DNA from: an uncultured Chitinophagales bacterium
GTDB taxonomy: Bacteria; Bacteroidota; Bacteroidia; Chitinophagales; Chitinophagaceae
DNA length: 10,348 nt
Assembly (NCBI GenBank): GCA_946886475.1
Contig: CAMPIQ010000130.1
Coordinates: forward strand, 1-10,348
Direction: 5' to 3'
Shown: positions 1-7,888 of the stretch, piece after piece
Position numbering within the stretch: position 1 is the stretch's first letter
Layout of the letters: the number at the start of each line of letters is the position of its first letter
Translations under genes and position numbers: made by a program
Notes under the pieces: model-generated
Told to the model about the DNA's origin: nothing
What the model saw: only the letters and a program-made list of their open reading frames with translations
The model's database searches: none

Positions 1-64
1 CCCCTAAGATTTGATGACGAGTAATATCGTCAGTACGAGTAAGCAGTCGTGCAATAAAATTCAT
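1..64 (-). CDS. 5' end of an unidentified gene, cut by the left edge
   Basis: Read on the minus strand, an ATG at 62-64 opens a frame that stays open to the window edge for 21 codons, MNFIARLLTRTDDITRHQIL followed by G. An in-frame TAG lies a short way upstream and no other ATG intervenes, so this is the first ATG of its frame. A purine-rich GGAGGG lies about 20 bases before the ATG, too far for an ordinary ribosome binding site, and an AGG directly abuts it. The leader carries the TATAGGT direct repeats described separately. Twenty-one residues are too few to assign a family, and I do not recognise one. The call rests on the open frame, the strand shared with all complete genes, and a regulatory-looking leader behind a terminator. 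Confidence 0.35.
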   Translation of the reverse strand, partial: MNFIARLLTRTDDITRHQILG

Positions 65-92
65 CCTAGTCAGCTTTGGTTCCCTCCAAGAT

Positions 93-183
93 ACCTATAA
101 AGGACCTATATAACAGTCAAGAGAGAAGCCCGGCAAAAAATAAAAAAAGCGGGATGCCTCCTGTGCGGAAGGACCTATTTAAC
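93..183. promoter_or_regulatory. Direct repeats ACCTATA-N4-ACCTATA plus a third copy upstream of the left-edge gene
   Basis: On the plus strand ACCTATA occurs at 93-99 and again at 104-110, a 7-4-7 arrangement with an 11-base period. A longer version, AAGGACCTATATAAC at 100-114, recurs as AAGGACCTATTTAAC at 169-183 with 14 of 15 bases identical. Seen from the left-edge gene this reads TATAGGT-N4-TATAGGT, about 30 to 45 bases upstream of its ATG. Tandem 7-base repeats one helical turn apart are the usual layout of OmpR/PhoB-family operators, so a response-regulator site is possible. No clear TTTG/TAnnTTTG promoter was found beside the repeats, so the function is inferred only from their arrangement. 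Confidence 0.35.
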
Positions 184-242
184 ATAAGATAAATTATAGG
201 CAATAAACTATCTTTGAAATTTCCTGCCTATCCCTAATCAAA

Positions 243-264
243 ATGGCCGGTATCCACCGGCCAT
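243..264 (-). terminator. Hairpin terminator after the kinase operon
   Basis: A perfect 9-base-pair inverted repeat, ATGGCCGGT (243-251) and ACCGGCCAT (256-264), encloses the 4-base loop ATCC. It lies 28 bases beyond the stop codon of the receiver-histidine kinase. In the minus-strand direction the stem is followed by TTTGATT, a short imperfect T-tract. This fits an intrinsic terminator of moderate strength for the two-gene kinase transcript. On the plus strand there is no T-run after the stem, so a bidirectional role is unlikely. Confidence 0.65.
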
Positions 265-292
265 CATTGAAATATTATTGGTCTCAAAGAAT

Positions 293-1597
293 CTATTGTT
301 CAATATTCAAAACAGGTTTCAATGTGTCTACCGGTTTGGAATTGGTATCTATCACGGGCAGGTCGATGATAAATTTTGAACCGTCGCCAGGAATACTTTC
401 AGCCCTGATCATTCCATTGTGCCGCTCAATGATCTTTTTACAAATGGATAATCCCACGCCACTGCCTTCAAACTCATGATAACTATGCAGCCGTTTGAAT
501 ACAGTAAAGATCTCTTCGGCATATTTGCTGTCGAACCCGATGCCATTATCCTGTACAATGATCCTGTAATGATTCAGTCCATTGCTTTGCGAATAAATAT
601 GGATCCTGGGTACGATCCCGGCTTTCCGGAATTTAATGCCGTTGCTGATCAGGTTCTGGAATAACTGGCGCATCTGGCTTGGAATGCCCCAAACCTCCGG
701 TAAGGGATCTACCTGCACCTGTGCAGCAGATTTTTCAATGTCGATCTCCATATCCGCCAGCACCTCATTCATCAGGCCATTCAATGAAATAAAAACAAAG
801 TCCTCACTTCCTGAGGCGCCTCTTGAAAATCGCAGCAGGTCATTGATCAGGGATTGCATTCTTTCCGATGCCTTTACGATCTTTTCAAGGCTCCTGTGCA
901 GTTCCTTATCCACAGCATCCCTGTATTTGGTCTGTATCTTATCGCTGAACACCAGGATCTTTCTTAAGGGCTCCTGTAAATCGTGCGAGGCCACATAGGC
1001 AAACCTGTCGAGTTCTTCAATGGTATTCTTCAGCTGGAAATTATTTTCAACCAGTTGCTGGTTCAACAAGCGGATCTTTTCTTCGGTAAGTCTTCTTTCC
1101 TCAACATCCTTTTCCAGTTTGCGGTTGGCGGAAAGCAATTTTTGTTCATGATTCAGCAACTGGTGTGTTTTCTGGTATAATTCAGCAAACACACTTACTT
1201 TATAACGCAGCAATTCAGGATTGATGGGCTTATAGATAAAATCAACACCACCCATTTTATATCCTTCGTACATTCTTTCCTCGCCCTGGTTATGCGCTGT
1301 AATAAATATGATTGGAATATGCCGTAGCTTTTCCCTTTCATAGATCAGTGAAGCTGTTTCAAAGCCATTCATATCCGGCATCTGAACATCCATTAAGATC
1401 AGTGTAAAATCGTGTTGCTGTAAAAGTATCTTCAATGCAGCCCTTCCCGAGCCTGCTTTTACAATGGTATAATCTTCCCTTTCCAGAATGGTTTCTATGG
1501 ACAGGAGGTTATCTTCCCGGTCGTCCACGGCAAGGATCTTCACAGGTGATTTACTATCCGTTATATCATCTTTCCTGGTAATTTCCATTATTTTCAT
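293..1597 (-). CDS. Receiver domain-sensor histidine kinase (REC-HisKA-HATPase)
   Basis: This 434-residue cytoplasmic protein is a two-component kinase with its receiver at the N-terminus. Residues about 19-135 form the receiver, with acidic pocket D25/D26, phospho-acceptor D70 in LILMDVQMPDMNG, T100 and K123 (IYKP). Residues about 140-195 are charged and heptad-like, probably a coiled coil linking receiver to kinase. The HisKA dimerisation domain has the H-box ASHDLQEPLRK with H205. The ATPase domain shows the N-box around N315/N319, the G1 box DNGIGF (350-355) and the G2 box GSGVGLS (378-384). There are no membrane segments and no DNA-binding domain. It overlaps the upstream giant kinase gene by ATGA, which implies translational coupling and a joint role: D70 probably takes phosphate from that kinase and gates this one's activity, though direction is inferred. 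ATG at 1597 was chosen for the overlap; an in-frame ATG at 1588 (Met4) is an alternative. The hairpin at 243-264 follows. Confidence 0.93.
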   Translation of the reverse strand: MKIMEITRKDDITDSKSPVKILAVDDREDNLLSIETILEREDYTIVKAGSGRAALKILLQQHDFTLILMDVQMPDMNGFETASLIYEREKLRHIPIIFITAHNQGEERMYEGYKMGGVDFIYKPINPELLRYKVSVFAELYQKTHQLLNHEQKLLSANRKLEKDVEERRLTEEKIRLLNQQLVENNFQLKNTIEELDRFAYVASHDLQEPLRKILVFSDKIQTKYRDAVDKELHRSLEKIVKASERMQSLINDLLRFSRGASGSEDFVFISLNGLMNEVLADMEIDIEKSAAQVQVDPLPEVWGIPSQMRQLFQNLISNGIKFRKAGIVPRIHIYSQSNGLNHYRIIVQDNGIGFDSKYAEEIFTVFKRLHSYHEFEGSGVGLSICKKIIERHNGMIRAESIPGDGSKFIIDLPVIDTNSKPVDTLKPVLNIEQ

Positions 1598-4500
1598 TTA
1601 TATAACCACACTCTCATAAGTGATAACAACTGGTCTATTTTCACTGGTTTGGTAATGTAATCGGAGGCGCCTGCTTCAATACATTTTTCCCTGTCGCCCT
1701 TCATGGCTTTGGCCGTTACGGCAATGATGGGCAGGTGTGTGTTTTTATGCTCCCTCCTGATCTTTTGGGTGGTTTCATAACCATCCATTTCAGGCATCAT
1801 GATATCCATAAGCACAATGTCAATATCACCATTCTCTCCAAGTATATCAATTGCTTCCTGGCCGCTTTCAGCGGTAATGGCATGTATATTATATCTTTCA
1901 AACGCGGTGGTGAGTGCAAACAGGTTTCTAACATCATCATCTACCACCAGCACTTTCTTATTGGCAAGCACATCTTCCTTCGACCTCAGGTTCTCTATGA
2001 TCTTTTGTTTTTCAGGTAACAGGTCCTTATGGTCAAGGTGCAGATGCAGAACAGCTTCTTCCAGTAATAATTCAAGTGAATTCACATCCTTTAATAATAT
2101 TCTGTTGGCATATTGTTTAAGCTGTGTTCTTTCCTTTGGTGAAAAATCCTTGGCCGAATAAATAATCACAGGCGTCATCTGCAATTTGTTGATATTATTT
2201 ATTTGTGTCACAAATTCCAAACCACCAATATCCGGCAGCATAAAATCAACGGTAATGCAGTCATAAATATTATTGCGGATCAGCTCCAGCGCGTCCTCTC
2301 CTGAATTGGCAATTTCGATATGTATCATGTCTCCATTGTCAAGTATCCTGGCCATCTGAGAGGAATCGATCTCATTGTCCTCAACAATCAACAAACGCTT
2401 GGGCTTGCGGTTATGGTAATCAACAATATCATGGAACAAAACATCCAGTGCTTCATTCTTCAATGGCTTGAGATGAAAACTTCTGGCGCCTCTCTGCATG
2501 GCAAGCAGCCTGTTTTCCTCACCCGATATAAGGTGAACCGGAATATGCCTGAAGTTGATATCATTCTTAAAAAGATCCAGTATCCGCCAGCCGGAAGCAT
2601 CGGGTAGTTTTACATCGAGCGTTACCGAGATCGGATTGTATTTATTGGTGAGATCAAATACATCACCAAAACTGGTGGCTACTACCACCTTACAGTCATA
2701 CTCATGCGCTTTTTCAACCATGATCTTTGCAAAGCGCAGATCATCTTCCACCACCAGTACCACGTTATCATTACTCATTATATTATTACGGTCATCACCA
2801 ATCTCATTGATGATCTCATTGAGCGGATCAAGATCTTTGACCTCCGTAACTTTTATGGTTGGAACAGAATGAATGTTTATATCATCGCTGCTTTCACCAA
2901 GCTTGTACTCGCTTATGGTTAAACTTGATTTGGGTTCCTTCTTCACCATGGTAGGGTTATAATCAATAGGCAGGAAAAGTGTAAAAGCACTTCCGCCGCC
3001 TACTTCACTTTCCAGTTCAATGGATCCTCCAAGCAGGTCTGCCAGACCTCGGCTGATGGACAATCCCAAACCTGTTCCTCCATATTTTCTTGAAGTGGAA
3101 CCTTCCGCCTGCTGAAAGGCTTCAAATATGATGTTTTGCTTGTCCTTTGATATTCCTATGCCGGTATCGCTGATCTCAAAAGCAACTACTTTTCTTGCCC
3201 GGTCCAGATTGGGATTACCCGGTTTCCAGTTCTTATGGGCATCATAGATCTTCAGTTGCACACCGCCTTTTTCAGTGAACTTGAAGGCATTTGATAAAAG
3301 ATTCTTGAGTATCTGGTTCAAACGCTGTACGTCGGTTTCAATGGTTTCCGGAAGGTCCGGATCCATTTCAATATTGAACCTGAGATTTTTATTTTCAGAA
3401 ACGTGCTTGAATGTGGTTTCAACAAAGGAAGTGATCTCGTTGAACCGTACATTGATAAAGTCCGTTGAAATATAACCGGATTCAATTTTAGAAAGGTCAA
3501 GTATGTCGTTGATCAGCTGAATCAGGTCATCACCGCAACTATGGATGGTTTTGGCATAACGAACCTGTTTCTCGGAAAGATTCCCTTCCCTGTTCTCATA
3601 CAATTGTTGTGCAAGGATCAGCAATGAGTTCAGTGGTGTACGCAACTCGTGCGACATGTTGGCAAGGAACTCCGATTTGTATTTGGAAGTAAGCTGCAGC
3701 TGTTCTGCTTTTTCTTCCAGCGAACGCCTGGCTTCTTCCACCTCTTTGTTCTTTGCTTCCACTTCTTCTTTTTGTTTTACAAGAAGGTGTGCTTTATCCT
3801 GCAATTCCTCGTTGGTCCTTCTTAATTCATCTGTAAGTGACTGGGATTGTTCCAGAAGTTCCTCGGTTCTTGTATTGGTTTCAATTGTATTCAATACAAT
3901 ACCAAGACTCTCTGTAAGCTGACTTAGAAAATCGAGGTGTGTTTCACTGAAATTATCAAATGAAGCCAGTTCAATAACGGCCTTGATCTCTTTTTCAAAT
4001 AACACCGGCAATACTATTACACTCACCGGAGAAGATTCACCCAGGCCGGAACCTATCTTGATATAATCTTTGGGAACATTGGTTAGCAGTATCCTTTCTT
4101 TCTCTACGGCTACCTGTCCAACAAGTCCCTGTCCTAATGCAAATTCCTTTGAAATAGCAAGATCATCGCCATAAGCATAAGATGCAAAAAGTCTTAATTT
4201 TTTATTTTGTTCGTCTTCATCCTGTTCAAGGATATAGAACATACCCTGCTGTGCATTCACCACCTGTGCCAGCTCTGAAAGTATTCTCTTGGTTACCGTA
4301 TTCAGGTCTTTCTGTCCCTGCAACATTTGGGTGAACTGCGCAAGGTTTGATTTCAGCCAGTCCTGTTCCTGGTTACGCAATGTTGTTTCCTTCAAATTGG
4401 CGATCATCTGGTTGATGGTGTCTTTTAATTCTTCCACCTCTCCCTGTGCTTCCACACGGATCATCTGGGTAAGATCACCCTTGGTTACCGCGGATGCAAC

Positions 4501-7500
4501 ATCGGAAATGGCACGTACCTGTGTTGTGAGGTTTTCCGCCAGCTGGTTCACATTTTCTGTAAGATTTTTCCATATACCAGATGCACCCGGTACGGATGCC
4601 TGTCCACCCAGTCTTCCTTCCACACCCACCTCTCTGGCCACGGTGGTTACCTGGTCGGCAAATACCGCGAGGGTATCAATCATTTCATTGATGGTATCAA
4701 TCAACTGGGCCACCTCACCTCTTGAAACAATGGTAAGTTTTTGTTTGAGGTTACCCGTTGCCACGGCGGTTACCACTTTTGCAATACCACGCACCTGGTT
4801 GGTAAGGTTGGACGCCATCATGTTCACGGAGTCAGTAAGGTCCTTCCAGGTACCGCCCACGCCCTGCACTTCCGCCTGACCTCCAAGTTTTCCCTCCGTT
4901 CCCACTTCCCTGGCCACCCTTGTTACTTCAAATGCAAAGGAGTTCAGCTGGTCCACCATGGTATTGATGGTATTCTTCAGGTCAAGGATCTCTCCCTTTA
5001 CGTCTATCGTTACTTTTTTGGAAAGGTCACCCGAAGCCACCGCTTTTGTAACCTCTGCAATATTCCGTACCTGTGAGGTGAGGTTACCGGTCATCTGGTT
5101 CACCGAATCGGTAAGGTCCTTCCACGTTCCGGCTACGCCTGGTACAAAGGCCTGTCCACCCAGCTTACCTTCCGAACCCACCTCACGGGCCACCCTTGTT
5201 ACCTCCGATGCAAAGGCCCTCAGCTGATCCACCATGGTATTCAGTGTTTCTTTCAGCTGCAGCATCTCTCCTCTTACGTCCACCGTGATCTTACGGCTCA
5301 TGTCACCATTGGCAACCGCAATGGCCACTTCTGCAATATTCCTAACCTGTCCGGTTAAATTAGAAGCCATTCCATTTACTGAATCGGTAAGATCCTTCCA
5401 TGTACCTCCTACACCCGGCACGTTGGCCTGTCCGCCCAGTTTTCCATCCGTACCCACTTCTCTTGCCACCCTCGTTACTTCGGAGGCAAATCCACGAAGC
5501 TGGTCCACCATCGTATTGATGGTATTCTTTAATTCAAGCATCTCTCCTTTTACGTCCACTTCAATTTTACGCGACAGGTCACCATTGGCCACAGCGGTGG
5601 TTACCTCGGCTATGTTACGCACCTGTGAAGTAAGATTGGATGCCATTTTATTTACCGAATCTGTAAGATCTTTCCATAAGCCTTCCACTCCGGGCACATC
5701 GGCCTGGCCACCCAGCTTACCATCCGTACCAACCTCCCTTGCCACACGTACCACCTCCGAACCAAATGAGTTCAGCTGGTCCACCATCGTATTGATGGTA
5801 TTTTTAAGTTCAAGTATCTCTCCTCTCACATCCACTGTGATTTTGCGGGAGAGATCACCTTTCGCCACCGCGGTTGTTACTTCGGCGATATTCCTTACCT
5901 GGCCGGTCAGGTTCGAAGCCATACCATTCACGGAATCTGTAAGGTCTTTCCAGGTACCGCCCACGCCTTCCACTTTTGCCTGACCACCCAGCTTACCCTC
6001 CGTACCTACTTCAAGGGCCACCCTGGTTACCTCTGAGGCAAATGAGTTCAACTGATCCACCATTGTATTGATGGTATTTTTTAAGTCAAGGATCTCACCC
6101 GCAGCATTAACCGTAATTTTTTTAGACAGGTCACCATTCGCCACCGCGGTAGTTACCTCTGCAATATTTCTTACCTGGCCGGTAAGGTTACCTGCCAGCT
6201 GGTTCACATTATCTGTTAAGTCTTTCCAGGTACCACCCACTCCCTTCACCGTGGCCTGTCCCCCAAGTTTACCTTCCGTTCCCACTTCAAGTGCCACACG
6301 GGTTACCTCTGAAGCAAAGGAGTTCAGCTGGTCCACCATGGTATTGATCACATCCTTGATCTGCAGGATCTCACCTTTTACATCAACCGTGATCTTTTGG
6401 GTAAGGTCACCATTTGCGATGGCTGTTGCAACTTTTGACACGTCGCGAAGCTGAACGGTAAGGTTACCGGCCAGCTGATTCACGTTATCCGTAAGATCTT
6501 TCCAAACACCACCCACTCCTTTCACCGTTGCCTGGCCACCCAGCTTACCTTCAGAGCCTACCTCGCGGGCAACACGGGTTACCTCGGCAGAAAATGAATT
6601 CAGCTGGTCCACCATGGTATTGATGGTATTTTTTAACTGCAGCATTTCCCCCCTTACATCCACGGTAATTTTCTTGGAGAGGTCGCCATTGGCCACAGCC
6701 GTTGTTACTTCGGCAATGTTCCGCACCTGTCCGGTAAGGTTAGATCCCATCTGGTTCACGGAGTCTGTAAGGTCCTTCCATGTTCCACCTACTCCTTCCA
6801 CCTGTGCCTGTCCACCCAGCTTACCTTCCGTTCCCACTTCGAGTGCCACACGGGTAACCTCTGATGAAAAGGAGTTCAACTGGTCCACCATGGTATTGAT
6901 GGTATTTTTCAGCTCAAGGATCTCACCCTGGGCATCCACTATAATTTTTTTAGAAAGGTCGCCTTTGGCCACAGCTGTTGTTACTTCCGCTATAGAACGA
7001 ACCTGGGTGGTAAGGTTACCTGCCATTCCGTTCACCGAATCAGTCAGGTCTTTCCAAACACCGGCTACGCCTTTTACTTTAGCCTGTCCGCCAAGTTTTC
7101 CTTCCGAACCTACCTCACGGGCAACACGTGTTACCTCCATAGAGAAAAGATTCAGCTGTTTTACCATGTCGTTTACTTCCGTAGCAATACGGGCAAACTC
7201 TCCCTGTAAAACGTGCCCCCCGATCTGGAGGGGCATTTCCTGTGAAAGATTTCCTTTGGCCACAGAAGAAATTACGTGGGCAATTTCAATGGTGGGGTGA
7301 ACAAGATCGGATATAAGACTATTGATTGATTCGGCGGCAGTGTCCCAAGATCCCCTGGCCACACGGGGTAATTCAACCCGGTGGTTAAGCTTACCTTGTT
7401 TACCAATAATTTTCCTTGCTTCGGTGAGTTCTTTTACAAGTATTTCATTGAGGGTGATAATGTCGTTGAGTGTATCATAAATTTTTCCAGGCAGACCTAA

Positions 7501-7737
7501 ACCATCATTTGGCATTCTTACAGTGAAGTTGCCACCTTTCATTTCCGCCAGAACTTTTAATAAAGCTTTTGTATCAATAGCTTCCACCTCCTGCAAGGCA
7601 GATCTGGCAGCAGCACTGCCATTTGAAGATTTTTTGAGCGGCTTTTTCACAGAGGAATCCGCAACGACCTCTTCAGGCAAAACCGGTCGGGCAGGTGCAC
7701 GTAATGCACCATTTGTTTTTGTTTTTTTGGTACTCAT
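1594..7737 (-). CDS. Giant soluble poly-HAMP hybrid histidine kinase (HAMPs-GAF-HisKA-HATPase-3xREC)
   Basis: This 2047-residue hybrid kinase has no signal peptide or membrane helix, so it should be cytoplasmic. A basic, low-complexity tail (1-50) leads into three diverged HAMP-like segments (about 58-200), then ten exact 92-residue double-HAMP units (201-1120). A GAF domain follows at about 1127-1285, then a Glu/Lys-rich coiled coil to about 1350. The kinase core has H-box [10 protein letters not shown] with H1363, an N-box with N1483, G1 DTGIGI (1524-1529), F-box FEAFQQ and G2 GGTGLGLS (1553-1560). Three receivers follow with phospho-acceptors D1708, D1831 and D1978 and matching lysines K1757, K1883 and K2030, so all look competent. 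No HPt domain is present. The architecture resembles fungal group III osmosensing kinases (Nik1/Hik1 type) with extra GAF and receivers, but the real stimulus is unknown. The ATG at 7737 is the first after an in-frame TAA six codons upstream. The leader lacks a Shine-Dalgarno sequence. Its stop overlaps the start of the next kinase. Confidence 0.95.
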   Translation of the reverse strand: MSTKKTKTNGALRAPARPVLPEEVVADSSVKKPLKKSSNGSAAARSALQEVEAIDTKALLKVLAEMKGGNFTVRMPNDGLGLPGKIYDTLNDIITLNEILVKELTEARKIIGKQGKLNHRVELPRVARGSWDTAAESINSLISDLVHPTIEIAHVISSVAKGNLSQEMPLQIGGHVLQGEFARIATEVNDMVKQLNLFSMEVTRVAREVGSEGKLGGQAKVKGVAGVWKDLTDSVNGMAGNLTTQVRSIAEVTTAVAKGDLSKKIIVDAQGEILELKNTINTMVDQLNSFSSEVTRVALEVGTEGKLGGQAQVEGVGGTWKDLTDSVNQMGSNLTGQVRNIAEVTTAVANGDLSKKITVDVRGEMLQLKNTINTMVDQLNSFSAEVTRVAREVGSEGKLGGQATVKGVGGVWKDLTDNVNQLAGNLTVQLRDVSKVATAIANGDLTQKITVDVKGEILQIKDVINTMVDQLNSFASEVTRVALEVGTEGKLGGQATVKGVGGTWKDLTDNVNQLAGNLTGQVRNIAEVTTAVANGDLSKKITVNAAGEILDLKNTINTMVDQLNSFASEVTRVALEVGTEGKLGGQAKVEGVGGTWKDLTDSVNGMASNLTGQVRNIAEVTTAVAKGDLSRKITVDVRGEILELKNTINTMVDQLNSFGSEVVRVAREVGTDGKLGGQADVPGVEGLWKDLTDSVNKMASNLTSQVRNIAEVTTAVANGDLSRKIEVDVKGEMLELKNTINTMVDQLRGFASEVTRVAREVGTDGKLGGQANVPGVGGTWKDLTDSVNGMASNLTGQVRNIAEVAIAVANGDMSRKITVDVRGEMLQLKETLNTMVDQLRAFASEVTRVAREVGSEGKLGGQAFVPGVAGTWKDLTDSVNQMTGNLTSQVRNIAEVTKAVASGDLSKKVTIDVKGEILDLKNTINTMVDQLNSFAFEVTRVAREVGTEGKLGGQAEVQGVGGTWKDLTDSVNMMASNLTNQVRGIAKVVTAVATGNLKQKLTIVSRGEVAQLIDTINEMIDTLAVFADQVTTVAREVGVEGRLGGQASVPGASGIWKNLTENVNQLAENLTTQVRAISDVASAVTKGDLTQMIRVEAQGEVEELKDTINQMIANLKETTLRNQEQDWLKSNLAQFTQMLQGQKDLNTVTKRILSELAQVVNAQQGMFYILEQDEDEQNKKLRLFASYAYGDDLAISKEFALGQGLVGQVAVEKERILLTNVPKDYIKIGSGLGESSPVSVIVLPVLFEKEIKAVIELASFDNFSETHLDFLSQLTESLGIVLNTIETNTRTEELLEQSQSLTDELRRTNEELQDKAHLLVKQKEEVEAKNKEVEEARRSLEEKAEQLQLTSKYKSEFLANMSHELRTPLNSLLILAQQLYENREGNLSEKQVRYAKTIHSCGDDLIQLINDILDLSKIESGYISTDFINVRFNEITSFVETTFKHVSENKNLRFNIEMDPDLPETIETDVQRLNQILKNLLSNAFKFTEKGGVQLKIYDAHKNWKPGNPNLDRARKVVAFEISDTGIGISKDKQNIIFEAFQQAEGSTSRKYGGTGLGLSISRGLADLLGGSIELESEVGGGSAFTLFLPIDYNPTMVKKEPKSSLTISEYKLGESSDDINIHSVPTIKVTEVKDLDPLNEIINEIGDDRNNIMSNDNVVLVVEDDLRFAKIMVEKAHEYDCKVVVATSFGDVFDLTNKYNPISVTLDVKLPDASGWRILDLFKNDINFRHIPVHLISGEENRLLAMQRGARSFHLKPLKNEALDVLFHDIVDYHNRKPKRLLIVEDNEIDSSQMARILDNGDMIHIEIANSGEDALELIRNNIYDCITVDFMLPDIGGLEFVTQINNINKLQMTPVIIYSAKDFSPKERTQLKQYANRILLKDVNSLELLLEEAVLHLHLDHKDLLPEKQKIIENLRSKEDVLANKKVLVVDDDVRNLFALTTAFERYNIHAITAESGQEAIDILGENGDIDIVLMDIMMPEMDGYETTQKIRREHKNTHLPIIAVTAKAMKGDREKCIEAGASDYITKPVKIDQLLSLMRVWLYK
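4378..7137 (-). repeat. Ten tandem 276-bp coding repeats (92-residue double-HAMP units)
   Basis: Ten consecutive units of exactly 276 bases, with no insertion or deletion, encode residues 201-1120 of the giant kinase. In gene order they begin at 7137, 6861, 6585, 6309, 6033, 5757, 5481, 5205, 4929 and 4653. Each starts near [10 protein letters not shown], contains EGKLGGQA, then [12 protein letters not shown], a GDLSKKI-like turn and [18 protein letters not shown] 92-residue period equals two 46-residue HAMP modules, so the array should form a continuous stack of about twenty parallel four-helix bundles. Units 1-8 are very alike; unit 3, the second half of 9, and 10 are distinct. A 35-base stretch is identical at 4934-4968 and 6314-6348, exactly five periods apart, so slippage or recombination could change copy number. 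Confidence 0.95.
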
Positions 7738-7761
7738 GGTAAAAGGGTGTAATTAGCTTTT

Positions 7762-7769
7762 CAAACCTA
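7762..7769 (-). promoter_or_regulatory. Bacteroidota -7 promoter element for the kinase operon
   Basis: The minus strand reads TAGGTTTG here, a full match to the Bacteroidota primary-sigma -7 consensus TAnnTTTG. Transcription would start near 7755, leaving a leader of about 18 bases before the ATG at 7737. No TTTG is seen at the expected -33 position, so the promoter may be weak or need an activator. The leader is AT-rich with no Shine-Dalgarno sequence. The rest of the 7738-7888 gap shows no convincing hairpin, so how the upstream transcript ends is unclear and read-through is possible. Confidence 0.45.
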
Positions 7770-7888
7770 AACAAAAAAACGCTTCCCTATTCATCTATTT
7801 TGAGTTTTTTAACGTGAGAATGAACTAAATTCAAAAGACCATTGATTGTACCTAATAAATTGAGGGTTAAACTAATGGAAGGATCAGT

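Noticed and set aside
125..165. CCCG and CGGG around the A-rich stretch at 133-148 as a terminator or attenuator.
   Set aside because: Only about four base pairs can form across a loop of more than 15 bases, and no T-tract follows in the correct orientation.
243..664. Plus-strand frames at 243-479 and 476-664 as small genes.
   Set aside because: Apart from the short stretch 243-292, which overlaps the terminator hairpin, they lie opposite the well-supported ATPase domain of the receiver-histidine kinase and encode no recognisable features.
4378..7137. Periodic repeats as a possible CRISPR array or satellite DNA.
   Set aside because: The 276-base period is far too long for CRISPR and there are no unique spacers. 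The units form one continuous frame of HAMP domains.
4289..7300. Long plus-strand open frames opposite the HAMP array (4289-4879, 5234-5983, 6068-6454, 6614-7300), with mutually similar Ser/Thr/Pro-rich translations.
   Set aside because: They are antisense shadows of the 276-base repeats. Because the coding unit lacks stops in that antisense frame, every copy does too, and the translations repeat with the same period. They have no recognisable domain, and the minus-strand frame has full domain support.
7741..7888. Possible terminator for the DCC-SDR operon in the gap before the kinase operon.
   Set aside because: I could not find a stem of six or more pairs followed by a T-run on the minus strand. 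T-rich stretches occur without a hairpin.
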